Of a stretch of 64,000 nt of DNA, positions 48,171 to 56,086 are shown piece by piece. Source of the DNA: Pseudomonas ceruminis (GTDB lineage Bacteria; Pseudomonadota; Gammaproteobacteria; Pseudomonadales; Pseudomonadaceae); the NCBI RefSeq assembly GCF_021602025.1, contig NZ_BQHW01000004.1:281193-345192 (forward strand). The letters are read 5' to 3'. Every line of letters starts with the position of its first letter. The first letter of the stretch is position 1. The notes under the pieces were generated by a model. The model ran no database searches. It was given only the letters and a program-made list of their open reading frames with translations, and was not told the origin of the DNA. The position numbers and the translations under genes are program-made.

Positions 48171-48303
48171 TGTGCACAGGGACATGCACAGGCTTTCAGG
48201 ACGAAGGCCAAGGACATCGCAAGAAGCGATTCATCAGGACGATGTTTGGGACAATCAGGGACTACGGAAAAAATGTGGGCGGGTCAAACCGCCCCTTTTT
48301 TTT
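48171..48303 (+). ncRNA. rsmZ: Small regulatory RNA RsmZ (PrrB-type)
   Basis: About 133 nt in the rpoS-fdxA gap, the known rsmZ locus in Pseudomonas. It has repeated GGA motifs, several in hairpin loops: TGTGCA-CAGGGACA-type loop at the 5' end, GGCTTT-CAGGACG-AAGGCC, and CATC-AGGAC-GATG. It ends in GGGCGG-GTCAAA-CCGCCC and eight T residues. The RNA sequesters RsmA/RsmE (CsrA family) to relieve translational repression. The stem-loop ATCGC-AAGAA-GCGAT has AAGAA where P. protegens RsmZ, from memory, has AGGAA. Ends are inferred from the -10 and the terminator. Confidence 0.88.
48277..48303 (+). terminator. Intrinsic terminator of rsmZ
   Basis: GGGCGG, TCAAA-type loop, CCGCCC followed by eight T residues. 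Confidence 0.9.
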
Positions 48304-48317
48304 GCCTGCATAAAATG

Positions 48318-48343
48318 AAAAAAGGCCCGTTGTGGGCCTTTTT
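48318..48343 (-). terminator. Intrinsic terminator of fdxA
   Basis: AAAAAAGGCCC, short loop, GGGCCTTTTT. Symmetrical, so active on the minus strand for fdxA; it could also back up rsmZ termination. Confidence 0.85.
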
Positions 48344-48356
48344 CGTATCCGAGCGA

Positions 48357-48680
48357 TTAACGCTCCAAGTCGGCAATCTTGCCAGGCTTGCCGTCCCATT
48401 CCTCGGCGTCAGGCAAGGGGTCCTTACGCTCGGTGATGTTCGGCCAGATTTCCGCCAGCTCGGCGTTGAGCTCGAGGAAATTCTCCATGCCTGCAGGCAC
48501 TTCGTCTTCCGAGAAAATGGCCTGGGCCGGGCACTCAGGCTCGCACAGCGCGCAATCGATGCACTCGTCCGGGTGAATGACCAGGAAGTTCGGGCCTTCG
48601 TAGAAGCAGTCCACCGGACAGACTTCCACGCAGTCGGTGTATTTGCATTTGATGCAGTTGTCGGTGACGACGAAGGTCAT
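48357..48680 (-). CDS. fdxA: 7Fe ferredoxin FdxA
   Basis: 107-residue cytoplasmic electron carrier with one [3Fe-4S] and one [4Fe-4S] cluster. Cysteine patterns [18 protein letters not shown] and [17 protein letters not shown]. The long, acidic C-terminus is typical of the Azotobacter ferredoxin I type. Convergent with rsmZ, as in other pseudomonads. Confidence 0.95.
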   Translation of the reverse strand: MTFVVTDNCIKCKYTDCVEVCPVDCFYEGPNFLVIHPDECIDCALCEPECPAQAIFSEDEVPAGMENFLELNAELAEIWPNITERKDPLPDAEEWDGKPGKIADLER

Positions 48681-48820
48681 TTCTAGTTCTCTCCTCAGGC
48701 AACGGCGGCGGCCCTTCCTCTCAGGGCCGCGCGGTTTACAGGCATGTGGCTGCAGGCCAGGCTAATAACCTGCAGCACCAGCAAACCGCGGCGGATTCTA
48801 CCAGCTTGTAGTGGGCGCCG

Positions 48821-51394
48821 TTATAACAGGTTCTTTAGTTGATATAGCATTTCGATAGCTTGACGCGGGGTCATGTCATCCAGCTCCAGCTTACCCAGCT
48901 TCTCGATGGCCGGGTGGGGCAGGCTGGCAAACAGGTCACTCTGGTGCGGCGCCTGCGGCTCACCCTTGGTCTTCTTGGCCGCCGGCAACTCATGCGGCAG
49001 GCTGCTGGTTTCCAGACGACCCAGGTGCTCGCGGGCACGCTGTATGACTGGGGATGGTACACCCGCCAACTGCGCCACCGCCAAGCCATAGCTCTGGCTG
49101 GCAGGGCCCGGCAACACGTGGTGCAGGAACACGATACGCTCGTTGTGCTCGGTGGCGTTAAGGTGCACGTTGGCCACGAGCGGTTCGCTTTCCGGAAGTA
49201 CGGTCAGCTCGAAGTAATGGGTGGCGAACAGCGTATAGGCGCGCAACTGTGCCAGGCGCTCGGCAGCCGCCCAAGCCAACGACAGGCCGTCGAAGGTGCT
49301 GGTGCCGCGGCCTACCTCGTCCATCAGCACCAGGCTGCGATCGGTGGCATTGTGCAGGATATTGGCGGTTTCGCTCATTTCGACCATGAAGGTCGAGCGA
49401 CCGCCTGCCAGGTCGTCGCTGGAGCCGATGCGGGTGAAGATGCGGTCGACCAGCGACAGCTCGCAACTGGCTGCCGGGACGAAACTGCCGATGTGTGCCA
49501 GCAGCACAATCAGTGCGGTCTGGCGCATGTAAGTGGACTTACCGCCCATGTTCGGGCCGGTGATGATCAGCATGCGTGTGCTGTTGTCCAGGCTCAGGTC
49601 GTTAGCCACGAACGGTGTGGTCAAGACCTGCTCGACTACTGGGTGACGGCCCTGGTCGATACGCAGGCAGGGTTCGTCGACGAAGCGTGGGCAGTTCAGG
49701 TCGAGTGTCAGCGCACGTTCGGCAAGGTTGCTCAGCACATCCAGCTCGGCCAGCGCAGCGGCACTGTCCTGCAGCGGCGCGAGGTGGCTGATCAGGGTTT
49801 CGAGCAGTGCGTCGTAGAGCATCTTCTCGCGGGCCAGGGCACGGCTTTTGGCCGATAGCGCCTTGTCCTCGAACGCCTTGAGTTCTGGCGTGATGAAGCG
49901 CTCGGCACCTTTTAGGGTTTGCCGGCGAATGTAGTCGCCCGGGGCCTGCTCGGCCTGTTTGGTGGGCAACTCGATAAAGTAACCGTGCACACGGTTGTAG
50001 CCGACCTTCAGGTTGGCAAGGCCGGTGCGGGCTTTTTCGCGGGCTTCCAGATCAATGAGGAACTGTCCGGCGTTCTCGCTGATCGCCAGCAGTTCGTCCA
50101 GTTCGCTGTCATAGCCGGCCTTGAGTACGCCGCCGTCGCGGATCACCGCTGGCGGGTTGTCGATGATGGCGCGTTCCAGCAGGCTGGCAAGCTCTGGGTA
50201 GGTGCCGGTGATCGCGGCCAGGCGTGCCAGGTGCGGTGCCTCCAGTTCGGCCATGGCATTTTGCAGCTCAGGCAAGGCACCCAGGGCATCTCGCAGGCGC
50301 GCCAGGTCACGCGGTCGGGCATTGCGCAGGCCGATACGCGCCAGGATGCGTTCGATGTCGCCGATTTCCTTGAGCTGCGGCTGCAGTTTTTCGAAGCGGT
50401 AGCTATCGAGCAGGCAGCGGATCGAGTCCTGCCGTGCCTGTAGTGTTTTCAGGTCGCGCAGCGGGCGGTTCAGCCAGCGGGTCAGCAAGCGGCTGGCCAT
50501 GGCGGTCTGGCAGCGGTCGACCACCGACTGCAGGGTGTTGTCGCGCCCTCCCGCCAGGTTGATGTCCAGCTCCAGATTGCGGCGGCTCGCACCGTCGAGG
50601 ATCACGGTGTCGTCAAGGCGCTCGTGGCGTAGGCTGCGCAGGTGGGGCAGAGCGGTGCGCTGGGTTTCCTTGGCGTAGGTCAGCAGGCAACCGGCGGCAC
50701 CGATGGCCAGGGTCAGCTTGTCGCAACCGAAGCCCTTGAGGTCCTTGGTTGCAAACTGCTGGCACAGCGCCTTGCGCGCCGAGTCACGGTCGAAATCCCA
50801 CGGGGCACGTCGGCGGGCGCCCGGGCGTTTTTCGGCGGGCAGGTCACGGGGCCAGTCGTCCGGGATCAGGAGCTCAACCGGATTGAGGCGTTCGAGCTCG
50901 GCCAGCAGGTTCTCCCAGCCTTTGATTTCCTGAACGCTGAAGTTGCCGCTGGTGATGTCCAACACTGCCAGACCGAACAGGCGTTCATCGCCCAACAGCG
51001 CTGCAATCAGGTTGTCACGGCGCTCGTCGAGCAGCGCTTCGTCACTGACGGTGCCGGGGGTGATGATCCGCACCACCTGGCGCTCCACCGGGCCTTTACT
51101 GGTAGCCGGGTCGCCAATCTGTTCGCAGATCACCACGGACTCGCCCAACTTGACCAGTTTGGCCAGGTAGCCTTCCAGCGAATGGAACGGAATCCCGCAC
51201 ATGGGGATCGACTGGCCGGCCGACTGACCGCGCGCGGTCAGGGTGATATCCAGCAGTTTCGCGGCCTTTTTCGCATCTTCGTAGAAGATTTCGTAGAAGT
51301 CGCCCATGCGGTAGAACATCAGCTGGTCCGGATGCTGATTTTTCAGCTTCCAGTACTGCTGCATCATCGGGGTGTGTGCGGAAAGATCAGACAT
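48821..51394 (-). CDS. mutS: DNA mismatch repair protein MutS
   Basis: 857 residues. Mismatch-binding N-terminal domain ([30 protein letters not shown], with the Phe-x-Glu-type finger), connector, core and clamp domains, and a C-terminal ATPase with Walker [14 protein letters not shown] (about residue 613) and [13 protein letters not shown]. It forms the chromosomal border of the tailocin cluster; divergent from the repressor. Confidence 0.98.
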   Translation of the reverse strand: MSDLSAHTPMMQQYWKLKNQHPDQLMFYRMGDFYEIFYEDAKKAAKLLDITLTARGQSAGQSIPMCGIPFHSLEGYLAKLVKLGESVVICEQIGDPATSKGPVERQVVRIITPGTVSDEALLDERRDNLIAALLGDERLFGLAVLDITSGNFSVQEIKGWENLLAELERLNPVELLIPDDWPRDLPAEKRPGARRRAPWDFDRDSARKALCQQFATKDLKGFGCDKLTLAIGAAGCLLTYAKETQRTALPHLRSLRHERLDDTVILDGASRRNLELDINLAGGRDNTLQSVVDRCQTAMASRLLTRWLNRPLRDLKTLQARQDSIRCLLDSYRFEKLQPQLKEIGDIERILARIGLRNARPRDLARLRDALGALPELQNAMAELEAPHLARLAAITGTYPELASLLERAIIDNPPAVIRDGGVLKAGYDSELDELLAISENAGQFLIDLEAREKARTGLANLKVGYNRVHGYFIELPTKQAEQAPGDYIRRQTLKGAERFITPELKAFEDKALSAKSRALAREKMLYDALLETLISHLAPLQDSAAALAELDVLSNLAERALTLDLNCPRFVDEPCLRIDQGRHPVVEQVLTTPFVANDLSLDNSTRMLIITGPNMGGKSTYMRQTALIVLLAHIGSFVPAASCELSLVDRIFTRIGSSDDLAGGRSTFMVEMSETANILHNATDRSLVLMDEVGRGTSTFDGLSLAWAAAERLAQLRAYTLFATHYFELTVLPESEPLVANVHLNATEHNERIVFLHHVLPGPASQSYGLAVAQLAGVPSPVIQRAREHLGRLETSSLPHELPAAKKTKGEPQAPHQSDLFASLPHPAIEKLGKLELDDMTPRQAIEMLYQLKNLL

Positions 51395-51541
51395 TCAGGG
51401 CCTTACAGCGGGTGATCTGGTTGGCGATTATGAAACCCGCAATGGTACAGGCTTTTTCGCCGCGTTGCAGGGCAGCAAGGGCGTTCAATGCAATCGCCCG
51501 CACCAGCCGGAGGACACACGCACGCTTATAAAGACGGCTGT

Positions 51542-51590
51542 ATTGCATTTCCTGCCGGCCAATTGCATTATGCACGTTATGCAAAAACGC
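51542..51590 (+). promoter_or_regulatory. Repressor control region with TTGCAT/ATGCAA sites
   Basis: ATTGCATTT (51542-51550), ATTGCATTA (51562-51570) and ATGCAA (51579-51584) repeat around the repressor start codon, with TTGCAT...ATGCAA forming a dyad over the ATG. The same ATGCAT-type core recurs at the tailocin promoter, so autorepression is likely. No Shine-Dalgarno is visible. Confidence 0.5.
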
Positions 51591-52316
51591 AATGTAGCTT
51601 CCGTACTCAGAGAACTGCTCGACCGCCACGGCCTGTCCCCGACAGAGCTGCACCGGCGCACGGGCGTACCTCAATCCACCCTGTCGCGCATCCTCAGCGG
51701 GAAGATCGTCGATCCTTCGGACAAACACGTGTCGAAGATCGCCGACTACTTTGGGGTAAGCACCGAGCAGTTACGCGGCCGTGCAGCACTTGGCGAATCA
51801 CGTGAAGCGGCGCAACCCGCCCATGGCCATGCGGACCTCAGCGACATCAGCCTGTGGGACGATGAAACGCCCGTCGAGGACGACGAGGTGTCCGTACCCT
51901 TTCTTCGCGAGGTCGAATTGGCAGCAGGATCAGGAAGATTCGTCATCGAGGAAAGCGAGCGGGCGCGCTTGCGTTTTGGCAAGCGCAGCCTGCGCCATAA
52001 CGGTGTGCAGTTCGACCAGGCCAAATGCGTGACCGTACGCGGCAATAGCATGCTGCCGGTACTGCGCGATGGCGCCACGGTGGGAGTCAACACTGGCAAA
52101 TGCTCGATCGGTGACATCATCGACGGCGACCTGTATGCCATCAACCACAATGGCCAGTTGCGGGTGAAACAGGTTTACCGCCTGCCCATCGGCATACGCT
52201 TGCGCAGCTTCAACCGTGACGAGCACCCTGATGAGGACTACAGCTTCCAGCAGATGCAGGAAGAGCAGATCAGCCTGCTGGGGCATGTGTTCTGGTGGGG
52301 CATGTACGCTCGCTGA
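51579..52316 (+). CDS. SOS-type tailocin/phage repressor (HTH + S24 peptidase)
   Basis: 245 residues. N-terminal Cro/CI helix-turn-helix (TELHRRTGVPQSTLSRILSG, about 22-41) and a C-terminal LexA-like S24 domain. Likely self-cleavage at Ala116-Gly117 (VELAAGSGRF), catalytic Ser157 (RGNSMLPVL) and Lys197 (RVKQVY). Such repressors are cut with RecA help on DNA damage, inducing pyocin or prophage genes, as PrtR does in P. aeruginosa. No PrtN-like activator gene is seen nearby. An ATG three codons upstream (51570) is also possible. Followed by a strong terminator. Confidence 0.9.
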   Translation: MQKRNVASVLRELLDRHGLSPTELHRRTGVPQSTLSRILSGKIVDPSDKHVSKIADYFGVSTEQLRGRAALGESREAAQPAHGHADLSDISLWDDETPVEDDEVSVPFLREVELAAGSGRFVIEESERARLRFGKRSLRHNGVQFDQAKCVTVRGNSMLPVLRDGATVGVNTGKCSIGDIIDGDLYAINHNGQLRVKQVYRLPIGIRLRSFNRDEHPDEDYSFQQMQEEQISLLGHVFWWGMYAR

Positions 52317-52334
52317 CCCTTCGTTCTTCTCAAG

Positions 52335-52359
52335 AAACCCGCTTCGGCGGGTTTTTTTT
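52335..52359 (+). terminator. Intrinsic terminator of the repressor gene
   Basis: AAACCCGC-TTCG-GCGGGTTT continuing into eight T residues. Confidence 0.92.
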
Positions 52360-52402
52360 CGCCTAGAGAAAAGTCCTACAACCCAGAGCGGGCAAGGCTT
52401 TC

Positions 52403-52476
52403 ATGCATTTCAGCAAAATCTTTCGCATAGAAATGTGAAGAAATGCATTGACTGCATATGCATTAATGCATAGCCT
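52403..52476 (+). promoter_or_regulatory. Tailocin operon promoter with internal palindromic operator
   Basis: TTGACT (52448-52453) and TAGCCT (52471-52476) are spaced by exactly 17 bases. The spacer carries the 14-base perfect palindrome ATGCATTAATGCAT (52458-52471). A second dyad, ATGCA-N5-TGCAT (52443-52457), covers the -35, and another ATGCAT lies at 52403-52408. The layout suggests the S24 repressor blocks polymerase here. Confidence 0.65.
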
Positions 52477-52513
52477 GTGTCTCAAGCCGGACGTAAACCG
52501 GTTGTGACACAGG
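52474..52513 (+). repeat. Inverted repeat at the tailocin transcription start
   Basis: CCTGTGTC and GACACAGG form 8-bp perfect arms around 24 bases that contain two CCGG copies (52487-52490 and 52498-52501). It spans the predicted start (about 52483), so it could be a protein site or the 5' fold of the leader RNA. Confidence 0.45.
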
Positions 52514-52686
52514 CAGCGATGAACAGGCCTCAACTGTTCAGAGGGTTGGCAACTGGCCCGGGTGTGCAGCGTAAAGCACCACGATCAGTTATCCGGCGGG
52601 CAGGTGGCCGCGGTCGGAGTCACTAATTTGCAGCGCAACCGCACGGCGTCACCAGTCGTGGCCGGCGGTTCGACAACGTATTACTG

Positions 52687-52710
52687 AAAAGCCTGGGAAC
52701 CGGGCTTTTT
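52687..52710 (+). terminator. Terminator-like hairpin upstream of the holin
   Basis: AAAAGCC-T-GG, loop GAA, CC-G-GGCTTTT plus one more T: a 10-bp stem with one U-G pair. It lies between the tailocin promoter and the holin start, so read-through or antitermination would be needed. The rest of 52360-52779 holds no convincing gene; a 35-codon ORF was rejected. Confidence 0.65.
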
Positions 52711-52779
52711 GGAATACCGAGTTAACCCACAACCGACCTGCTGGCTAGCGCCGGCAGGCATTACACAGGAGACAGGACA

Positions 52780-53118
52780 GTGACGAACGAGCAACAAGCG
52801 TTGCTGGAAATGCCGCTCTGGCTGGTAATCGTCCTGGCATTGCTGGGCGGCCTCAGCGGCGAAATGTGGCGAGCCGACAAGGCCGGTGCCACGGGCTGGT
52901 CGCTGCTGCGACGGCTGGCGCTGCGCTCCGGGGCCTGCATGGTCTGCGGCGTTTCCACCGTGATGCTGCTGTATGCCGGTGGGCTGTCGATCTGGGCGGC
53001 CAGTGCGTTTGGCTGCCTTACCGCGGTGGGCGGGGCGGATGTCGCCATGCGCCTTTACGAACGCTGGGCCATCCGGCGGTTGGGGTTGCGCGACAACGCG
53101 TCTATCGACGAGCGATAA
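52780..53118 (+). CDS. Phage/tailocin holin (LydA-like)
   Basis: 112 residues from a GTG start preceded by AGGAGACAGGA. Three hydrophobic segments (PLWLVIVLALLGGLSGEMW; SGACMVCGVSTVMLLYAGG; SIWAASAFGCLTAVGGADVA) and a charged C-terminus. This resembles the LydA/superfamily III holins that open R-pyocin gene clusters. It should permit endolysin release; the endolysin itself is expected beyond the window. Confidence 0.82.
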   Translation: MTNEQQALLEMPLWLVIVLALLGGLSGEMWRADKAGATGWSLLRRLALRSGACMVCGVSTVMLLYAGGLSIWAASAFGCLTAVGGADVAMRLYERWAIRRLGLRDNASIDER

Positions 53119-53129
53119 GGAGAACAGGC

Positions 53130-53627
53130 ATGAGCGAACTGGCCACTTTACATGCGGCAGTGACCGCAATCATTCGTGAGGCTATGCCGGAGCTGGCGTC
53201 AGTTGATGCATATGCAACTGTCGCAAGTGCTCCTGAACGGCCGACATTGCGCCATGGCATCGTGCGCATGACGGCCGATACTGCACCGCGTGACGGCCGC
53301 TCGGTGCTGATCGCTACGTTCGAGGCGGACATCATCGCCGACAGCGCCAACCCCGAGGCTCGCCTGCAGGGTAGCCTGCTGGCCGCGCAACTGATGGACC
53401 TGCTGCGCCAGCAGCATTGGGCGCTGGAGTTTGTCGAAGCCAGCCGCAATGTACAGGCGCAGTTCGAAGGCAGTGCCTGGACGGTGCGCTGGGACCAACC
53501 GGTGCTGCTCGGTGAGCCGCGCTGGGACTGGCCGGACCAGCCACCAGGCAGCCTGATGCTGGGGTTTGCACCTGATGTGGGGCTGGGTAACGAAGGCCAC
53601 TACATTACCCCGGAAGAGCTGTCATGA
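53130..53627 (+). CDS. Putative tail terminator/collar protein
   Basis: 165 residues, not recognised by a sharp motif. The pattern (an N-terminal helix, then [20 protein letters not shown], a [17 protein letters not shown] helix, and [15 protein letters not shown]) resembles tail-terminator proteins of contractile phages. Its place between holin and spike matches the collar gene of R-pyocins. Overlaps the spike gene by four bases. An alternative is a simple tail-completion protein. Confidence 0.55.
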   Translation: MSELATLHAAVTAIIREAMPELASVDAYATVASAPERPTLRHGIVRMTADTAPRDGRSVLIATFEADIIADSANPEARLQGSLLAAQLMDLLRQQHWALEFVEASRNVQAQFEGSAWTVRWDQPVLLGEPRWDWPDQPPGSLMLGFAPDVGLGNEGHYITPEELS

Positions 53628-54184
53628 GTTACGTCAGTGCAATGCATGACCGCATGCTGGCCTGTCTGCTCATCCCCTGCCGGGTGGTGGCTGTAGACCT
53701 TGCCGCCGCCCGGGTGCGGGTTTCCGACGGCAGTGGCTGGACCAGCGCCTGGCTGCGCTGGCATGCGCTGGCCGCTGGCAAGGCCCGCCACTGGCGGGCA
53801 CCCAGCCTGGGAGAGCAGGGTGTCTTGCTCAGCCCGAGTGGCGAGCCGGCCCAAGGTACGTTCATACCCGGCCTCTATGGCAATGCCGGCAATCCACCGG
53901 ACCTGCGCGAGCATGCCGAAGTCTGGCAGTTCGACGACGGGGGCTCGCTGACCTACGACTGGCAGGCACGGCGTTACGACATCCAGCTGCCCAGTGGAAA
54001 TGTCAGCATCAAGGTCGGGGCCAGCGCTGTGCAGGTCAACGATGGCGCGATCAGCCTGCAGGCGGGCGCTATCAATCTCACGGGCAACGTCGTCATCGAT
54101 GGCCCGCTGACGGTACGCGGCGACATCAATGGCGGCGGCCGAATCATCGACACCGCCGGCAATACCGCCAACCACAAGCACTGA
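53624..54184 (+). CDS. Baseplate spike protein (gpV-like)
   Basis: 186 residues. N-terminal OB-like part ([33 protein letters not shown]) followed by a beta-helix of short repeats ([20 protein letters not shown] and [19 protein letters not shown]). It ends NHKH, the His-x-His iron-binding apex of P2 gpV-type membrane-piercing spikes. Ends just before a hairpin. Confidence 0.92.
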   Translation: MSYVSAMHDRMLACLLIPCRVVAVDLAAARVRVSDGSGWTSAWLRWHALAAGKARHWRAPSLGEQGVLLSPSGEPAQGTFIPGLYGNAGNPPDLREHAEVWQFDDGGSLTYDWQARRYDIQLPSGNVSIKVGASAVQVNDGAISLQAGAINLTGNVVIDGPLTVRGDINGGGRIIDTAGNTANHKH

Positions 54185-54189
54185 ACCAG

Positions 54190-54210
54190 GCCCGCCACTG
54201 CGGGCTTTTT
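54190..54210 (+). terminator. Terminator-like hairpin between spike and gpW genes
   Basis: GCCCGC-CACT-GCGGGC followed by TTTTT, six bases after the spike stop codon. An apparently complete intrinsic terminator inside the structural operon. Confidence 0.7.
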
Positions 54211-54227
54211 CATTTCAGGAGGATGCC

Positions 54228-54275
54228 ATGCATACCCACCCACCGGGCACCGCCAGAGCAGGAGGTGCGCCATGA
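54228..54275 (+). CDS. 15-codon leader ORF coupled to gpW
   Basis: A tiny ORF (MHTHPPGTARAGGAP) has a perfect AGGAGG five bases before its ATG, and its TGA overlaps the gpW start codon (ATGA). It lies straight after the hairpin. It may be a coupling or leader peptide; expression is unproven and it could be incidental. Confidence 0.35.
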   Translation: MHTHPPGTARAGGAP

Positions 54276-54598
54276 TCGGCATGGACCGCCGCACCGGCCA
54301 GCCACTGGCCGGGGTCGCCCACTTGCGCCAGTCCATCGAAGATATCCTTGCCACTCCATTGGGTAGCCGACGCATGCGCCCGGAATACGGCAGCCAGTTG
54401 CGCCGCTTTGTCGACCTGCCGGTCAATGAAGGTTGGAAGAGCGCCGTGCAGGCGGAGGTGGCCCGGGCGCTGGGCCGCTGGGAGCCACGGTTGAAGTTGG
54501 AGCGGGTCAAGGTCGTGGCAGTGCTCGACGGCCAGGTTCGTCTGGCGTTGCAGGGCCGTTACCTGGGCGATGACGCGCTGGTGGAGGTGAGCGTATGA
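54272..54598 (+). CDS. Baseplate assembly protein W (gp25/lysozyme-like family)
   Basis: 108 residues. Contains GMDRRTGQPLAGVAHLRQSIEDI and LATPLGSRRMRPEYGSQL, the gp25/GpW signature found at the baseplate wedge. Overlaps gpJ by four bases. Confidence 0.93.
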   Translation: MIGMDRRTGQPLAGVAHLRQSIEDILATPLGSRRMRPEYGSQLRRFVDLPVNEGWKSAVQAEVARALGRWEPRLKLERVKVVAVLDGQVRLALQGRYLGDDALVEVSV

Positions 54599-55476
54599 GC
54601 CAGGTAGACCTGTCGAAACTGCCCGCCCCCCAGCTGCTTGAGTCCCTTGATTATGAAAGCCTTTACCAGGCTGACCTGGACACGTTTCGCGAACATATGG
54701 GTGAGGGCTGGTCCGCCACCCTGGAAAGCGACCCGGTCATCAAACTGCTGGAGGTCGGTGCCTACCGCAAGTTGCTCAATCGGGCACGGATCAACGATGC
54801 GGCCAAATCACTGCTGCTCGCCTACGCAAGAGGCACCGATCTTGAACACCTGGCGGCCAATGTCAGCCTGCGGCGCTTGGTGATCCAGGCCCAGGACCTC
54901 ACCCGTGTACCGCCGATCGCCGCACTGCTCGAATCCGACGACGCTCTGCGCGAGAGGGTGCAGTTGGTCTACGAAGGCCTCACCACGGCCGGCCCGCGTA
55001 ACAGTTACATCCTGCATGCCCGCAATGCCTCGGGGCAGGTGGCTGACGCCACCGCCGAAAGCCCGTCACCGGCCGTGGTGGTGGTGACGGTGCTTTCGCA
55101 GGAGGGCAACGGCACGGCCTCGGCCGAGCTGCTGGGCACTGTTTCGGCTTATTTGAATGACGACGACGTGCGGCCCGTCGCCGATCGCCTGACGGTGCAA
55201 AGTGCGCAGATTCTGCCCTATCGGGTCGACGCCAAAGTCTTCATGGCGGGCAATGGTCCGGAGAACGAGGCCATCCTGGCTGAGTGCCGGGCGCGCCTGG
55301 AGGCCTGGAAGAACCCCCGCCGGCGACTGGGCGTGGAAGTGGCACGGTCGGCCATTGATGCCCAGTTGCATATTGATGGGGTCACGCGTGTGGAGATACC
55401 TGGCTGGGTCGACATCAAGCCGAGCAAGGCACAGGCGGCCTGGTGTGAGGGTTTCACCGTCGTGCGGGGGGCCTGA
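54595..55476 (+). CDS. Baseplate assembly protein J
   Basis: 293 residues; wedge protein of the P2 gpJ family. Contains AKSLLLAYARGTDLEHLAANVSL-type text, NSYILHARNASGQVADATAES and a C-terminal VTRVEIPGWVDIKPSKAQAAW. Links gpW and gpI in the baseplate wedges; the TGA is followed one base later by gpI. Confidence 0.94.
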   Translation: MSQVDLSKLPAPQLLESLDYESLYQADLDTFREHMGEGWSATLESDPVIKLLEVGAYRKLLNRARINDAAKSLLLAYARGTDLEHLAANVSLRRLVIQAQDLTRVPPIAALLESDDALRERVQLVYEGLTTAGPRNSYILHARNASGQVADATAESPSPAVVVVTVLSQEGNGTASAELLGTVSAYLNDDDVRPVADRLTVQSAQILPYRVDAKVFMAGNGPENEAILAECRARLEAWKNPRRRLGVEVARSAIDAQLHIDGVTRVEIPGWVDIKPSKAQAAWCEGFTVVRGA

Positions 55477-55477
55477 C

Positions 55478-56086
55478 ATGGCCAGCCTACTGCCGATAAA
55501 CGCCACGCCGCTGGAGCGGGCCGTGGAGGGCGCCGACGCTGAGGCAACCGCCGTCACGCTGCGAACCCTGTACAACCCCGACACCTGCCCGTCGCATCTG
55601 CTGTATCAGCTGGCCTGGGCTTGGTCGGTGGATCGCTGGGACGATGAGTGGACCGAAGCGACAAAGCGTTCGGTGATCCGCTCGGCGTTCTACATCCACA
55701 AGCACAAGGGCACCGTTGGCGCGCTGCGCCGAGTGGTCGAGCCGTTCGGTTACCTCATTGAGGTGGTGGAGTGGTTCAACCTGCAGCCGCAGGGCGTGCC
55801 TGGCACTTTCGCGCTCAAGGTCGGTGTCTCCAATTCGGGCATCAGCGAAGAAACCTACCGCGAGCTGTCGGCGCTGCTCGATGACGCCCGGCCAGTCAGC
55901 CGGCACATGGTCGGCCTGGAAATCAGCCTGGAAGCCACTGGCCGGTACTACCTCGGCGCGAGCCTGAGCGAGGGAGACACTCTGGACGTGTACCCGCCTA
56001 GGCAGCGCGACATTGAGGTCACCGGCGTGATGCGCCGTGGTGGCCGCGAAACCACAATCGACACACTGGAAATTTCACATGGTTGA
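55478..56086 (+). CDS. Phage tail protein I
   Basis: 202 residues, P2 gpI family. Contains NPDTCPSHLLYQLAWAWSVD, SVIRSAFYIHKHKGTVGALR and VVEPFGYLIEVVEWF. Baseplate wedge component holding the fibre. The stop overlaps the fibre start by eight bases. Confidence 0.94.
   Translation: MASLLPINATPLERAVEGADAEATAVTLRTLYNPDTCPSHLLYQLAWAWSVDRWDDEWTEATKRSVIRSAFYIHKHKGTVGALRRVVEPFGYLIEVVEWFNLQPQGVPGTFALKVGVSNSGISEETYRELSALLDDARPVSRHMVGLEISLEATGRYYLGASLSEGDTLDVYPPRQRDIEVTGVMRRGGRETTIDTLEISHG

Noticed and set aside
51530-51550. CTGTAT at the repressor upstream region as a LexA box
   Set aside because: Only one half fits; the second half (ACAG) is absent at the right spacing.
52519-52626. 35-codon ORF in the tailocin leader (begins MNRPQLFRGLATG)
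   Set aside because: No good ribosome site, a basic low-information peptide, and it lies in GC-rich structured DNA. No family resemblance seen.
52650-52680. GGTTCGA resembling a tRNA T-loop near 52669
   Set aside because: No matching acceptor, D or anticodon stems were found around it.
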